Below are positions 25,085 to 36,842 of a DNA stretch of 64,000 nucleotides, one piece after another. This DNA is from Polyodon spathula (taxonomy: Eukaryota > Chordata > Actinopteri > Acipenseriformes > Polyodontidae): contig NC_054571.1 in the NCBI RefSeq assembly GCF_017654505.1, forward strand, positions 1,857,428 through 1,921,427. The letters are read 5' to 3'. The notes below the pieces were generated by a model. That model was not told the origin of the DNA and did no database searches. It saw only the letters and a list, made by a program, of their open reading frames with translations. The position numbers and the translations under genes were made by a program. Position 1 is the first letter of the stretch, and every line of letters begins with the position of its first letter.

Positions 25085-26690
25085 GGACAGCATGGAGAAT
25101 GACACTGACATGGGACAGCATGAGAATGACACTCACATGGGACAGCATGGAGAATGACACTGACATGGAACAGCATGAAGAATGACACTCACATGGGACA
25201 GCATGGAGAATGACACTCACATGGGACAGCATGGAGAATGATACTGACATGGGACAGCATGGAGAATGACACTGACATGGGACAGCATGGAGAATGATAC
25301 TGACATGGGACAGCATGGAGAATGATACTGACATGGGACAGCATGGAGAATGACACTGACATGGGACAGCATGGAGAATGACACTGACATGGGACAGCAT
25401 GGAGAATGACACTGACATGGGACAGCATGGAGAATGACACTGACATGGGACAGCATGGAGAATGACTGACATGGGACACATGGGAATGACAGCATGGAGA
25501 ATGACTGACATGGGACAGCATGGAGAATGACAGACATGGGACAGCATGGAGAATGATACTGACATGGGACAGCATGGAGAATGATGACTGGGACACATGG
25601 GAATGACAGACATGGGACAGCATGGAGAATGACACTGACATGGGACAGCATGGAGAATGACACTGACATGGGACAGCATGGAGAATGACACTGACATGGG
25701 ACAGCATGGAGAATGATACTGACATGGGACAGCATGGAGAATGACACTGACATGGGACAGCATGGAGAATGATGGGACAGCATGGAGAATGATACTGACA
25801 TGGGACAGCATGGGAATGAATGACATGGGACAGCATGGAGAATGACACTCACATGGGACAGCATGGAGAATGAATGACATGGGACAGCATGGAGAATGAC
25901 ACTGACATGGGACAGCATGGAGAATGACATGGGACAGCATGGAGAATGACACTGACATGGGACAGCATGAATGAGACATGGGACAGCATGGAGAATGACA
26001 CACATGGGACAGCATGGAGAATGACACTGACATGGGACAGCATGGAGAATGATACTGACATGGGACAGCACTGACATGGGACAGCATGGAGAATGAAACT
26101 GACATGGGACAGCATGATGATACTGACATGGGACAGCATGAATGATACTGACATGGGAATGACACTGACATGGGACAGCATGGAGAATGATACTGACATG
26201 GGACAGCATGGAGAATGATACTGACATGGGACAGCATGGAGAATGATACTGACATGGGACAGCATGGAGAATGACACTGACATGGGACAGCATGGAGAAT
26301 GACTGACATGGGACAGCATGGAGAATGACACTGACATGGGACAGCATGGAGAATGACACTGACATGGGACATGGGACAGCATGGGACAGCATGAAGAATG
26401 ACACTCACATGGGACAGCATGGGGAATGATGACTGACATGGGACAGCATGACACTCACATGGGACAGCATGGAGAATGACACTGACATGGGACAGCATGG
26501 AGAATGACACTCACATGGGACAGCATGGAGAATGATGGGACAGCATGATGGAGAATGACACTGACATGGGACAGCATGGAGAATGACACTGACATGGGAC
26601 AGCTGACACTGACATGGGACAGCATGGAGAATGACACTCACATGGGACAGCATGGAGAATGACACTCACATGGGACAGCATGGGGAATGA
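25085..26690. repeat. 28-bp minisatellite, about 50 copies with many indels
   Basis: The basic unit is 28 bp: GACACTGACATGGGACAGCA plus TGGAGAAT. Variants include GATACTGAC and GACACTCAC. Many units are shortened or fused between 25460 and 26450. Minus-strand frames of up to 498 codons (Ser, His, Cys, Pro-rich) result from the stop-free unit and do not look like a protein. Confidence 0.96.
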
Positions 26691-27990
26691 TGATCATTAG
26701 GACAGCATGGGAATGACACTCACATGGGACAGCATGGGGAGTGATGATCATTAGGGGGGATGACACTCACATGGGACAGCATGGGGAGTGATGATCATTA
26801 GGGGGGCTGACACTCACATGGGACAGCATGGGGAGTGATGATCATTAGGGGGGCTGACACTCACATGGGACAGCATGGGGAGTGATGATCATTAGGGGGG
26901 CTGACACTCACATGGGACAGCATGGGGAGTGATGATCATTAGGGGGGCTGACACTCACATGGGACAGCATGGGGAGATGATCATTATGACACTCACATGG
27001 GACAGCATGGGGAGTGATGGGGGGATGACACCCACATGGGACAGCATGGGGAGTGATGATCATTAGGGGGGCAGCATGGGGCATGGGGAGTGATGATCAT
27101 TAGGGGGGCTGACACTCACATGGGACAGCATGGGGAGTGATGATCATTAGGGGGGCTGACACTCACATGGGACAGCATGGGGAGTGATGATCATTAGGGG
27201 GGAATGACACTCACATGGGACAGCATGGGGAGTGATGATCATTAGGGGGGCTGACACTCACATGGGACAGCATGGGGAGTGATGATCATTAGGGGGGATG
27301 ACACTCACATGGGACAGCATGGGGAGTGATGATCATTAGGGGGGCTGACACTCACATGGGACAGCATGGGGAGTGATGATCATTAGGGGGGCTGACACTC
27401 ACATGGGACAGCATGGGGAGTGATGATCATTAGGGGGGCTGACACTCACATGGGACAGCATGGGGAGTGATGATCATTAGGGGGGCTGACACTCACATGG
27501 GACAGCATGGGGAGTGATGATCATTAGGGGGGCTGACACTCACATGGGACAGCATGGGGAGTGATGATCATTAGGGGGGCTGACACTGACATGGGACAGC
27601 ATGGGGAGTGATTAGGGGGGCTGATCATGGGACAGGGGGCTGACACTCACATGGGACAGCATGGGGAGTGATGATCATTAGGGGGGCTGACACTCACATG
27701 GGACAGCATGGGGAGTGATGATCATTAGGGGGGCTGACACTCACATGGGACAGCATGGGGAGTGATGATCATTAGGGGGGCTGACACTCACATGGGACAG
27801 CATGGGGAGTGATGATCATTAGGGGGGCTGACACTCACATGGGACAGCATGGGGAGTGATGATCATTAGGGGGGCTGACACTCACATGGGACAGCATGGG
27901 GAGTGATGATCATTAGGGGGGCTGACACTCACATGGGACAGCATGGGGAGTGATGATCATTAGGGGGGCTGACACTCACATGGGACACTG
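26691..27990. repeat. 47-bp minisatellite derived from the 28-bp array, about 26 copies
   Basis: The unit keeps GACACTCACATGGGACAGCA from the neighbouring 28-bp array and adds GGGAGTGATGATCATTAGGG plus GGGCT, giving 47 bp. The changeover at about 26680-26760 contains intermediate units. Most copies from 27080 on are identical. Confidence 0.96.
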
Positions 27991-28019
27991 ATTATTGATC
28001 TGATACTCGCATTTTCCAA

Positions 28020-28815
28020 GTAATTTCCTTTAAGAAGTATTTGTCAGCAGGTATTAAATGCATTCATTCATTAATGTGTTGATTTCAAAACAGGAAAAGC
28101 TGCTCTTTACCAATCAGTGCCAATGAACTGCTGCACTGAGTGTTTTCTGAGACGAGTAGAAAATAATTTTCCTTTCATCTGGGACGCAAACCCACTCTGA
28201 AACAAAAACTCCATCATTGTCCATTATTGGAACTACAGCTATGGCCAAAAGTTTTGCATCACCTAAAATGTTAGGATTGAGACATAGTTTAAAAAAAAAA
28301 CTATATGAACATAATTTTGATATTTGTAACATCATGTAATCAAAAACTACAAAATGATAAAAGTCTACCCAAAGCCATAATAGTACTACAGTATTACATG
28401 ATTTCATTTTTTTGTTAAGTGTATGAACAACTACAAAGCTGTGTGTAATTCAATATGTTAACGTAACATTGTTCAGCAGCTTTCATTCCACTTTATGGAG
28501 ATGAGTTCATTCTATAAGGTGATGCAGAATCTTTGGCCAGAGCTGTAGATGTCGAGCGCAGACCTTTTCTTCATTTTATTTTTCTCAGAACAGACCATGT
28601 TAACATCCTGGCCTCTATTCACACAGCGTTAACTATTATGTAACTGTAATGAGAGGGCTGATCCTCTCATTGGAATTGTCTTTAAAGAAGAACAGAAATG
28701 TGCTTCCAATCAGCTCTTAACACTCAGTGTGGAAGTTAGCTGCCATTGATTGGTACTCTGTTGTAAAGGTGAAGGAAGGACATTGTTTCTTGTTTTGAAG
28801 TCAACACGTTTATTT
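28020..28815. mobile_element. DNA-transposon-like element with diverged inverted ends, hosting a nested MITE
   Basis: 28035-28190 and 28740-28810 are inverted copies of one another, the first carrying TTGATTTCAAAACAGGAAAA. A third copy of this end is at 3241-3430. The element has no coding sequence and is interrupted by the Tc1-like MITE at 28234-28547. Exact ends are uncertain. Confidence 0.5.
28234..28547. mobile_element. Tc1/mariner-like MITE, 314 bp
   Basis: The inverted ends start with TACAGCTATGGCCAAAAGTT on the left and end with AACTTTTGGCC-type sequence diverged to TCTTTGGCCAGAGCTGTA on the right. The CATCACC block is shared by both ends. TA dinucleotides at 28234-28235 and 28546-28547 fit the TA target duplication of Tc1/mariner. 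The interior has no transposase, so it was mobilised in trans. Confidence 0.85.
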
Positions 28816-29176
28816 ATTTAATTTACTAGTTGCCAATTAATTTGACCCTGTATTTCTCCCAATTTGAAATATTCAATTGTATTTTAGGCTCAGCTCACCG
28901 CTACCACCCCTGCAGTGACTCAGGAGCAGTGAAGATGAACACATGCTGTCCTCCGAAGCGTGTGCCGTCAGCTGACTGCTTCTTTTCACTCTGCAGGCCC
29001 GCCATGCACCCCCGTCGGCCCTCGGCCAATTGTGCATCATCCCCTGGGAACTCTCTTTCACGGTTGGCAGTGGAATAGTCCGGACTTGAACCAGCGACCT
29101 CGTGACTGTGGTACTCATCCTGCACTCCGCACGCAGGGCGTCTTCACCGGATGCGCCTTTACCACTCGGTAGCCCT
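28816..29176 (-). mobile_element. tRNA-derived SINE
   Basis: On the minus strand the element starts with GGGCTACCGAGTGGTAAAGG, a tRNA-like 5' end with a box-A-like segment. A GGTTCAAGTCC box B follows about 75 bp downstream. The body contains GCACAATTGGCCGAGGGCCG, and the 3' end is A/T-rich (ATTGGGAGAAATA, then AAATAAATAAA). This matches the architecture of fish tRNA SINEs of about 350 bp. Confidence 0.8.
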
Positions 29177-29340
29177 ATTAATACATTGATTTATTTAATA
29201 CCTACCGTTATACTTAATAAAAAGGCAAGTACGAGTATCGGCACACCCCTAGGCAGGGCGTTTACTTCAAGTATCATCACACCCCTAGTCTGGGCGTTCA
29301 CTTCAAGATCCTTCACTTTGAAACTCACTTCCAGGTTCTA

Positions 29341-29530
29341 TTAGAACATCAGAGCGGCCCACCAGAGCTCGTCCGGTTCCGAGCAGCTGATTGATCTCAG
29401 AACTTTGCAAGTCGAGTCTTAAAGGATCCCAGTGTTTCTGCCTCAACAGCAAAGTAGGTAGCCCATTCCATCCCCTCCCACTGTTACGAGCAAGACGTTT
29501 CTAGTTTGTTATATTTGTGTGAAGCCCCCT
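29341..29530 (-). mobile_element. Diverged CR1 3'-end fragment
   Basis: The order GAACAT, GGCCCACC, AGCTCGTCCGGTT, AAAGGATCCCAG and CTCAACAGCAAAGTAGGTAG follows the 3' region of the CR1 copies at 22342 and 52699, but is considerably diverged. It is probably another CR1 subfamily. Confidence 0.6.
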
Positions 29531-30024
29531 GGGATGCTTGTACAGGAAGGGCTCTATATCAATGAAACTGGTCTGGTGCGTTCTAATTATTTTAACCATG
29601 TGTGACTGTAAAACACTCAGCCACAGTGCGAAATCTGGAAATACCACAATAAAGTGTATTGTTGTATTTCTAAATTTGACTTTTTCCAAGGATTGCATGA
29701 TTAAGGAGTGTAATCGTTTTATCAAAGATTTTTCTCGTTCTGTTGACATGGTGGTTGATTATGTTGTCATTTAAGAGCAAAAGAAAAATAAAACAAAATT
29801 AAAAACATCACGACCTCTGATTTCATGCAAGCACAGAGAAGAATGGGACCCAATGTTCCCTCTCAAATGACTGACTGTCTGTCTGTCTGGCTCAGCTACG
29901 ACAATGCAAAGACCATCTGGGATAAAATGCTTGACTTGTAACCTGAAATCTCAGAGTGCCTGAGTCCTGAGTGTTTCATCCTGTCGAGATTACTGTAAAG
30001 CCCTATGTTCTGTGTGTGTCAGGA

Positions 30025-30086
<62 letters not shown>

Positions 30087-30819
30087 CACTGCGTGTTTGT
30101 CTGCAACAGAGCAAAGTAGAAGGGTCCCCTGAAATGCTCTCCTGGTTCTATGAAAGCAGCACGACTGGGGACGGGGAGCTTGTTGCTGGATATCTTCACT
30201 CAGATACTTCTCACCAAATATCTTGGTATCCCTGAATAGAAAATCATCTCCTCTTTAAAAGCATGCAGGACATTTTAATGAACAGTCTCTCCCACAAGTG
30301 CTGTGATCCCCCAAATCTAATCCATTTACAAATAATGCATAGTGACTGGCTGTGACATGCTTCTGGTTAAGGACTCTGCATTGAATATTGTACCCTGGCA
30401 GTCACCTTCAGGAGATCTCAAACTGTAGATGCTCTTGTTTAAGGGTACTGAACACACGTTTCAGATGCACTGGACTGCACGCTCCCTCTAGTGGAGACTC
30501 CTACACTAGCAGCCACGGCACACGGGTCAATGGCTATGTTGTTTGCAATGAATTTTGACATCACCATTCCATCATTGTGTAGATTGTCTTGATGCATGAC
30601 ATCAGAAATATTATAATAGCCCCTCTATTAATTACCATAAAATGGCACTGTCAAAGTGAATAAGGACAGGGGCTAGTGGATTTTCATTCAGGAATAGTAG
30701 CGCTACAATCATAGTGTGCTCCTTCTATTTGTGTTGATGTTAGCGGTGGCAATGTTTTTTCAAAGTCACATTTTTTTGTCAATAAATCCAATTTGATATT
30801 CCTGAAACTGTGCCAGAGT

Positions 30820-30912
<93 letters not shown>

Positions 30913-31164
30913 CAGGCCGTTTACCCAGGAGAATTAGGATCCAACAGGATACTCATCAGTCACTAGAAATATTTAATGAAGAAATAAAGTAATTGATAAA
31001 CTGAAAACTCACTATTTTAATAATTAGCTACAATGTTTCGGCTTTAGATCCTTAAACAATATGACAAGACAACATTCCCCAGAAAATTCTTTATTTCATG
31101 TCATGCCTAAAAATGAAAGTAGTATTCACAACAGACCGACATGCTGATTCCCAATGGACAGCAC
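29531..31164. other. Low-copy spacer with two long microsatellites
   Basis: Contains (GT)n at about 30026-30084 and (GA)n at about 30822-30911. No exon or RNA gene was recognised. A minus-strand AATAAA near 31087-31095 could in principle serve the left RGS gene, but it lies more than 5 kb beyond the stop codon. Confidence 0.5.
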
Positions 31165-34100
31165 TATTCCATAGAGAGAGGGGTCTGCTTAGCACTATTC
31201 CATAGAGAGAGGGGTCTGCTTAGCACTCCATAGCACTATTCCATAGAGAGAGAGAGAGAGAGGGGTCTGCTTAGCACTATTCCATAGAGAGAGAGAGGGG
31301 TCTGCTTAGCACTATTCCATAGAGAGAGAGAGGGGTCTGCTTAGCACTATTCCATAGAGAGAGGGGTCTGCTTAGCACTATTCCATAGAGAGAGGGGTCT
31401 GCTTAGCACTATTCCATAGAGAGAGGGGTCTGCTTAGCACTATTCCATAGAGAGAGGGGTCTGCTTAGCACTATTCCATAGAGAGAGGGGTCTGCTTAGC
31501 ACTATTCCATAGAGAGAGGGGTCTGCTTAGCACTATTCCATAGAGAGAGGGGTCTGCTTAGCACTATTCCATAGAGAGAGAGAGGGGTCTGCTTAGCACT
31601 ATTCCATAGAGAGAGAGAGGGGTCTGCTTAGCACTATTCCATAGAGAGAGAGAGGGGTCTGCTTAGCACTATTCCATAGAGAGAGAGGGGTCTGCTTAGC
31701 ACTATTCCATAGAGAGAGAGAGGGGTCTGCTTAGCACTATTCCATAGAGAGAGAGAGGGGTCTGCTTAGCACTATTCCATAGAGAGAGAGAGGGGACTGC
31801 TTAGAGAGAGAGGGGTCTGCTTAGCACTATTCCATAGAGAGAGAGAGGGGTCTGCTTAGCACTATTCCATAGAGAGAGAGAGGGGTCTGCTTAGCACTAT
31901 TCCATAGAGAGAGAGAGGGGTCTGCTTAGCACTATTCCATAGAGAGAGGGGTCTGCTTAGCACTATTCCATAGAGAGAGAGAGGGGTCTGCTTAGCACTA
32001 TTCCATAGAGAGAGAGAGGGGTCTGCTTAGCACTATTCCATAGAGAGAGAGAGGGGTCTGCTTAGCACTATTCCATAGAGAGAGGGGTCTGCTTAGCACT
32101 ATTCCATAGAGAGAGAGAGGGGTCTGCTTAGCACTATTCCATAGAGAGAGGGGTCTGCTTAACACTATTCCATAGAGAGAGGGGTCTGCTTAGCACTATT
32201 CCATAGAGAGAGAGAGGGGTCTGCTTAGCACTATTCCATAGAGAGAGAGAGGGGTCTGCTTAGCACTATTCCATAGAGAGAGAGAGGGGTCTGCTTAGCA
32301 CTATTCCATAGAGAGAGAGAGGGGTCTGCTTAGCACTATTCCATAGAGAGAGAGAGGGGTCTTGCTTGCACTATTCCATAGAGAGAGAGAGGGGTCTGCT
32401 TAGCACTATTCCATAGAGAGAGAGAGCTTAACACTGCTTAGCACTAGGGGTCTGCCACTAGAGAGAGAGAGGGGTCTGCTTAACACTATTCCATAGAGAG
32501 AGAGAGGGGTCTGCTTAGCACTATTCCATAGAGAGAGAGAGGGTCTGCTTAGCACTAGAGAGAGGGGTCTGCTTAGCACTATTCGATAGAGAGAGGGGTC
32601 TGCTTAGCACTATTCCATAGAGAGAGGGGTCTGCTTAGCACTATTCCATAGAGAGAGAGAGGGGTCTGCTTAGCACTATTCCATAGAGAGAGGGGTCTGC
32701 TTAGAGAGAGAGGGGTCTGCTTAGCACTATTCCATAGAGAGAGAGGGGTCTGCTTAACACTATTCCATAGAGAGAGAGAGGGGTCTGCTTAGCACTATTC
32801 CATAGAGAGAGAGAGGGGTCTGCTTAGCACTATTCCATAGAGAGAGAGAGGGGTCTGCTTAGAGAGAGAGGGGTCTGCTTAGCACTATTCCATAGAGAGA
32901 GAGAGGGGTCTGCTTAGAGAGAGAGGGGTCTGCTTGCACTATTCCATAGAGAGAGAGAGGGGTCTGCTTAGCACTATTCCATAGAGAGAGAGAGGGGTCT
33001 GCTTAGCACTATTCCTGCTTAGCACTATTCGATAGAGAGAGGGGTCTGCTTAGCACTAGAGAGAGAGGGGTCTGCTTAGCACACTATCTGCCAGGGGTCT
33101 GCTTAGCACTAGAGAGAGAGAGGGGTCTGCTTAGCACTATTCCATAGAGAGAGAGAGAGAGAGGGGTCTGCTTAGCACTATTCCATAGATAGAGAGAGGG
33201 GTCTGCTTAGCACTATTCCATAGAGAGAGAGAGGGGTCTGCTTAGCACTATTCCATAGAGAGAGGGGTCTGCTTAGCACTATTCCATAGAGAGAGAGAGG
33301 GGTCTGCTTAGCACTATTCCCATAACACTAGAGAGAGAGAGGGGTCTGCTTAGCACTATTCCATAGAGAGAGAGAGGGGTCTGCTTAGCACTATTCCATA
33401 GAGAGAGAGAGGGGTCTGCTTAGCACTATTCCATAGAGAGAGAGGGGTCTGCTTAGCACTATTCCATAGAGAGAGAGAGGGGTCTGCTTAGCACTATTCC
33501 ATAGAGAGAGAGAGGGGTCTGCTTAGAGAGAGAGGGGTCTGCTTAGCACTATTCCATAGAGAGAGAGACTGCTTAGCACTATTCCATAGAGAGAGAGAGG
33601 GGTCTGCTTAGCACTATTCCATAGAGAGAGAGGGGTCTGCTTAGCACTATTCCATAGAGAGAGAGAGGGGTCTGCTTAACACTATTCCATAGAGAGAGGG
33701 GTCTGCTTAACACTATTCCATAGAGAGAGAGAGGGGTCTGCTTAGCACTATTCCATAGAGAGAGAGAGGGGTCTGCTTAGCACTATTCCATAGAGAGAGG
33801 GGTCTGCTTAGCACTATTCCATAGAGAGAGAGAGGGGTCTGCTTAGCACTATTCCATAGAGAGAGGGGTCTGCTTAGCACTATTCCATAGAGAGAGAGAG
33901 GGGTCTGCTTAGCACTATTCCATAGAGAGAGAGAGGGGTCTGCTTAGCACTATTCCATAGGGGTCTGCCACTAGAGAGAGAGAGGGGTCTGCTTAACACT
34001 ATTCCCATAGCACTAGAGAGAGAGGGGTCTGCTTAGCACTATTCCATAGAGAGAGGGGTCTGCTTAGCACTATTCCATAGAGAGAGAGAGGGGTCTGCTT

Positions 34101-34838
34101 AGCACTATTCCATAGAGAGAGAGAGGGGTCTGCTTAGCACTATTCCATAGAGAGAGGGGTCTGCTTAGCACTATTCATAGATAGAGAGAGGGGTCTGCTT
34201 AGCACTATTCCATAGAGAGAGAGAGGGGTCTGCTTAACACTATTCTGCTTAGCATAGAGAGAGAGAGGGGTCTGCTTAGCACTATTCCATAGAGAGAGAG
34301 AGGGGTCTGCTTAGCACTATTCCATAGAGAGAGAGAGGGGTCTGCTTAGCACTATTCCATAGAGAGAGAGAGGGGTCTGCTTAGCACTATTCCATAGAGA
34401 GAGAGAGGGGTCTGCTTAACACTATTCCATAGAGAGAGAGAGGGGTCTGCTTAACACTATTCCATAGAGAGAGAGAGGGGTCTGCTTAGCACTATTCCAT
34501 AGAGAGAGAGAGGGGTCTGCTTAGCACTATTCCATAGAGAGAGAGAGGGGTCTGCTTAGCACTATTCCATAGAGAGAGAGAGGGGTCTGCTTAGCACTAT
34601 TCCATAGAGAGAGGGGTCTGCTTAGCACTATTCCATAGAGAGAGAGAGGGGTCTGCTTAGCACTATTCCATAGAGAGAGAGAGGGGTCTGCTTAACACTA
34701 TTCCATAGAGAGAGGGGTCTGCTTAGCACTATTCCATAGAGAGAGAGAGGGGTCTGCTTAGCACTATTCCATAGAGAGAGAGAGGGGTCTGCTTAGCACT
34801 ATTCAATAGAGAGAGAGAGGGGTCTGCTTAGCACTATA
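31165..34838. repeat. 31/35-bp minisatellite, about 105 copies
   Basis: The unit is AGCACTATTCCATAGAGAGA plus a GA run and GGGGTCTGCTT. It comes in a 31-bp form and a 35-bp form that differ by one extra GAGA. Irregular patches occur at 32430-32460, 33010-33110, 33310-33330, 33955-34020 and 34235-34255, where parts of units are joined out of register. The array is AG-rich on the plus strand. It lies downstream of the left RGS gene. Confidence 0.96.
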
Positions 34839-35277
34839 TTTACAAGTATATTTGTTTACTTGGTAACTTGGTTTTGTACCTGTTGTTTATAGCAAAATTG
34901 ATGCTAAATATGTAGAATTGTTGAAACACTATTAGTTACAGCAAAAGTATCATCTCTAACTTAGAAAGTAATTTGCTACAACTGTACACAGCGTTTTTAC
35001 TGGTCAGAATCTGTTTGTACTGAGAAACTTGAATACAGCTGAAGAGATCTGTCAGAACCAGTCCCTTCCAGAAAATACAATCCCTGCTGAGGGAGAGTTC
35101 AGAGCACACTCAAAGAAAAGGACAGTCGACACACCTCGTAATGGTTGAAAGGTTATAACATTGCAAAACAGTGCTGCTGGCTTTTTATACTTCTCTTGTT
35201 TTGTTCGTTTTGTTCTGTGGCCCACTTTCCTAAAACATCACTTTACGTATTTTTGGTTCACAAATTGTTTTTCAAGA
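34839..35277. other. Low-copy spacer, nothing recognised
   Basis: AT-rich unique sequence between two arrays. No exon or transposon recognised. Confidence 0.45.
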
Positions 35278-35630
35278 GTCTGGACTCTCACTGAGAGAAG
35301 CTGAAAGAGCGCTCAGTCCTTGTCCGGACTCTCACTGAGAGAAGCTGAAAGAGCGCTCAGTCCTTGTCCGGACTCTCACTGAGAGAAGCTGAAAGAGCGC
35401 TCAGTCCTTGTCCGGACTCTCACTGAGAGAAGCTGAAAGAGCGCTCAGTCCTTGTCCGGACTCTCACTGAGAGAAGCTGAAAGAGCGCTCAGTCCTTGTC
35501 CGGACTCTCACTGAGAGAAGCTGAAAGAGCGCTCAGTCCTTGTCCGGACTCTCACTGAGAGAAGCTGAAAGAGCGCTCAGTCCTTGTCCGGACTCTCACT
35601 GAGAGAAGCTGAAAGAGCGCTCAGTCCTTG
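35278..35630. repeat. 44-bp minisatellite, 8 identical copies
   Basis: The period is 44 bp and includes GGACTCTCACTGAGAGAAGC and GAAAGAGCGCTCAGTCCTTG. All full copies appear identical. ACTGAG and CTCAGT flank the middle of each unit as a short inverted repeat. Confidence 0.96.
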
Positions 35631-36067
35631 TCGTGTTTCTTCTTGATTTCTGCGTGTTGTAGTTCACAATATTACCAGCGTTCTCTGTCCTTACAGCTAC
35701 TTCCGTATTACAGCATCTACCCACTGACAATGGCAAACAACTTAACCACAGCTAGCAATGTTATAACAATACAGTACAGAGATGACTATCCAGACGTCTT
35801 ATCAGCCAGATTGTCAATTTCTTCATTGGTTTAAAACAGTTTCTAAACGGCAGCGTTGCACTTTGAAACACTTAGGTGCTTTCAGTAGTTTTCAGAAGGT
35901 AAGCAAGACTGCCCACACTCCCATTGTCTGGTTAATTGACTTTGTACTGTAATGTCCGGCTTGGTTTCAGTTACTGTTGGCAGTATTTTCTGCAAACATG
36001 GTACTTCTCACCTGCACTGGGGAGGGTCACACTCTGGTGGACTGGCTGCACTTGCAGGATAAATATG
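35631..36067. other. Low-copy spacer, possible 3' UTR of the left RGS gene
   Basis: No independent gene seen. On the minus strand it would follow the RGS stop codon by 0.6-1.0 kb and could be 3' UTR. No clear polyadenylation signal was found here. Confidence 0.4.
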
Positions 36068-36069
36068 AT

Positions 36070-36612
36070 GCTGATGTCTTTGATGTAGAGTCTGCAGTGC
36101 AGACCCTTTAGCTCAGCAGCTCCAAGTCTTTGATGTAGAGTCTGCAGTGCAGACCCTTTAGCTCAGCAGCTCCAAGTCTTTGATGTAGAGTCTGCAGTGC
36201 AGACCCTTTAGCTCAGCAGCTCCAAGTCTTTGATGTAGAGTCTGCAGTGCAGACCCTTTAGCTCAGCAGCTCCAAGTCTTTGATGTAGAGTCTGCAGTGC
36301 AGACCCTTTAGCTCAGCAGCTCCAAGTCTTTGATGTAGAGTCTGCAGTGCAGACCCTTTAGCTCAGCAGCTCCAAGTCTTTGATGTAGAGTCTGCAGTGC
36401 AGACCCTTTAGCTCAGCAGCTCCAAGTCTTTGATGTAGAGTCTGCAGTGCAGACCCTTTAGCTCAGCAGCTCCAAGTCTTTGATGTAGAGTCTGCAGTGC
36501 AGACCCTTTAGCTCAGCAGCTCCAAGTCTTTGATGTAGAGTCTGCAGTGCAGACCCTTTAGCTCAGCAGCTCCAAGTCTTTGATGTAGAGTCTGCAGTGC
36601 AGACCCTTTACG
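36070..36612. repeat. 50-bp minisatellite, about 11 identical copies, just downstream of the left RGS stop codon
   Basis: The period is 50 bp, containing AAGTCTTTGATGTAGAGTCT and GCAGTGCAGACCCTTTAGCT. All copies appear identical. The array ends 56 bp beyond the stop codon of the left RGS gene, so it probably lies in its 3' UTR. A rearranged partial copy lies inside intron 5 at 37932-37982. Confidence 0.96.
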
Positions 36613-36668
36613 GGGCAGATGAATGACTTGTGGGTTTGGGTTTTGAGGTTTTGCTTCTTTCTCCCTCC

Positions 36669-36842
36669 CTATCTCTCGCCTTGCTTCACGAGGTCCAGGT
36701 AGATCTTTGACTTGAGGAATCGCGGGTACGAATCCTTCTCCATGAGGCTGTAGACCCGCGTTTGCGCCGCATCGAAGCAGCTGCTCGTGGGCTGAGCCAG
36801 GCTGTGCGTGATGGCCTCGCGGGTTTCAGAGTCCAGGTTAAT
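36669..36842 (-). CDS. Left RGS gene, coding exon 6 with stop
   Basis: 174 nt including TAG at 36671-36669. It encodes INLDSETREAITHSLAQPTS, CFDAAQTRVYSLMEKDSYPR and FLKSKIYLDLVKQGER. It contains the Gα-contacting C-terminal helices of the RGS domain, and only four residues extend beyond the conserved LDLV. Confidence 0.96.
   Translation of the reverse strand: MNLDSETREAITHSLAQPTSSCFDAAQTRVYSLMEKDSYPRFLKSKIYLDLVKQGER

Noticed and set aside
25014..26510. 498-codon Ser/Cys/His/Pro-rich minus-strand frame
   Set aside because: By-product of the 28-bp minisatellite, where indels keep joining open frames.
28116..29125. Short frames over the SINE region
   Set aside because: They translate a tRNA-derived SINE and adjacent transposon sequence.
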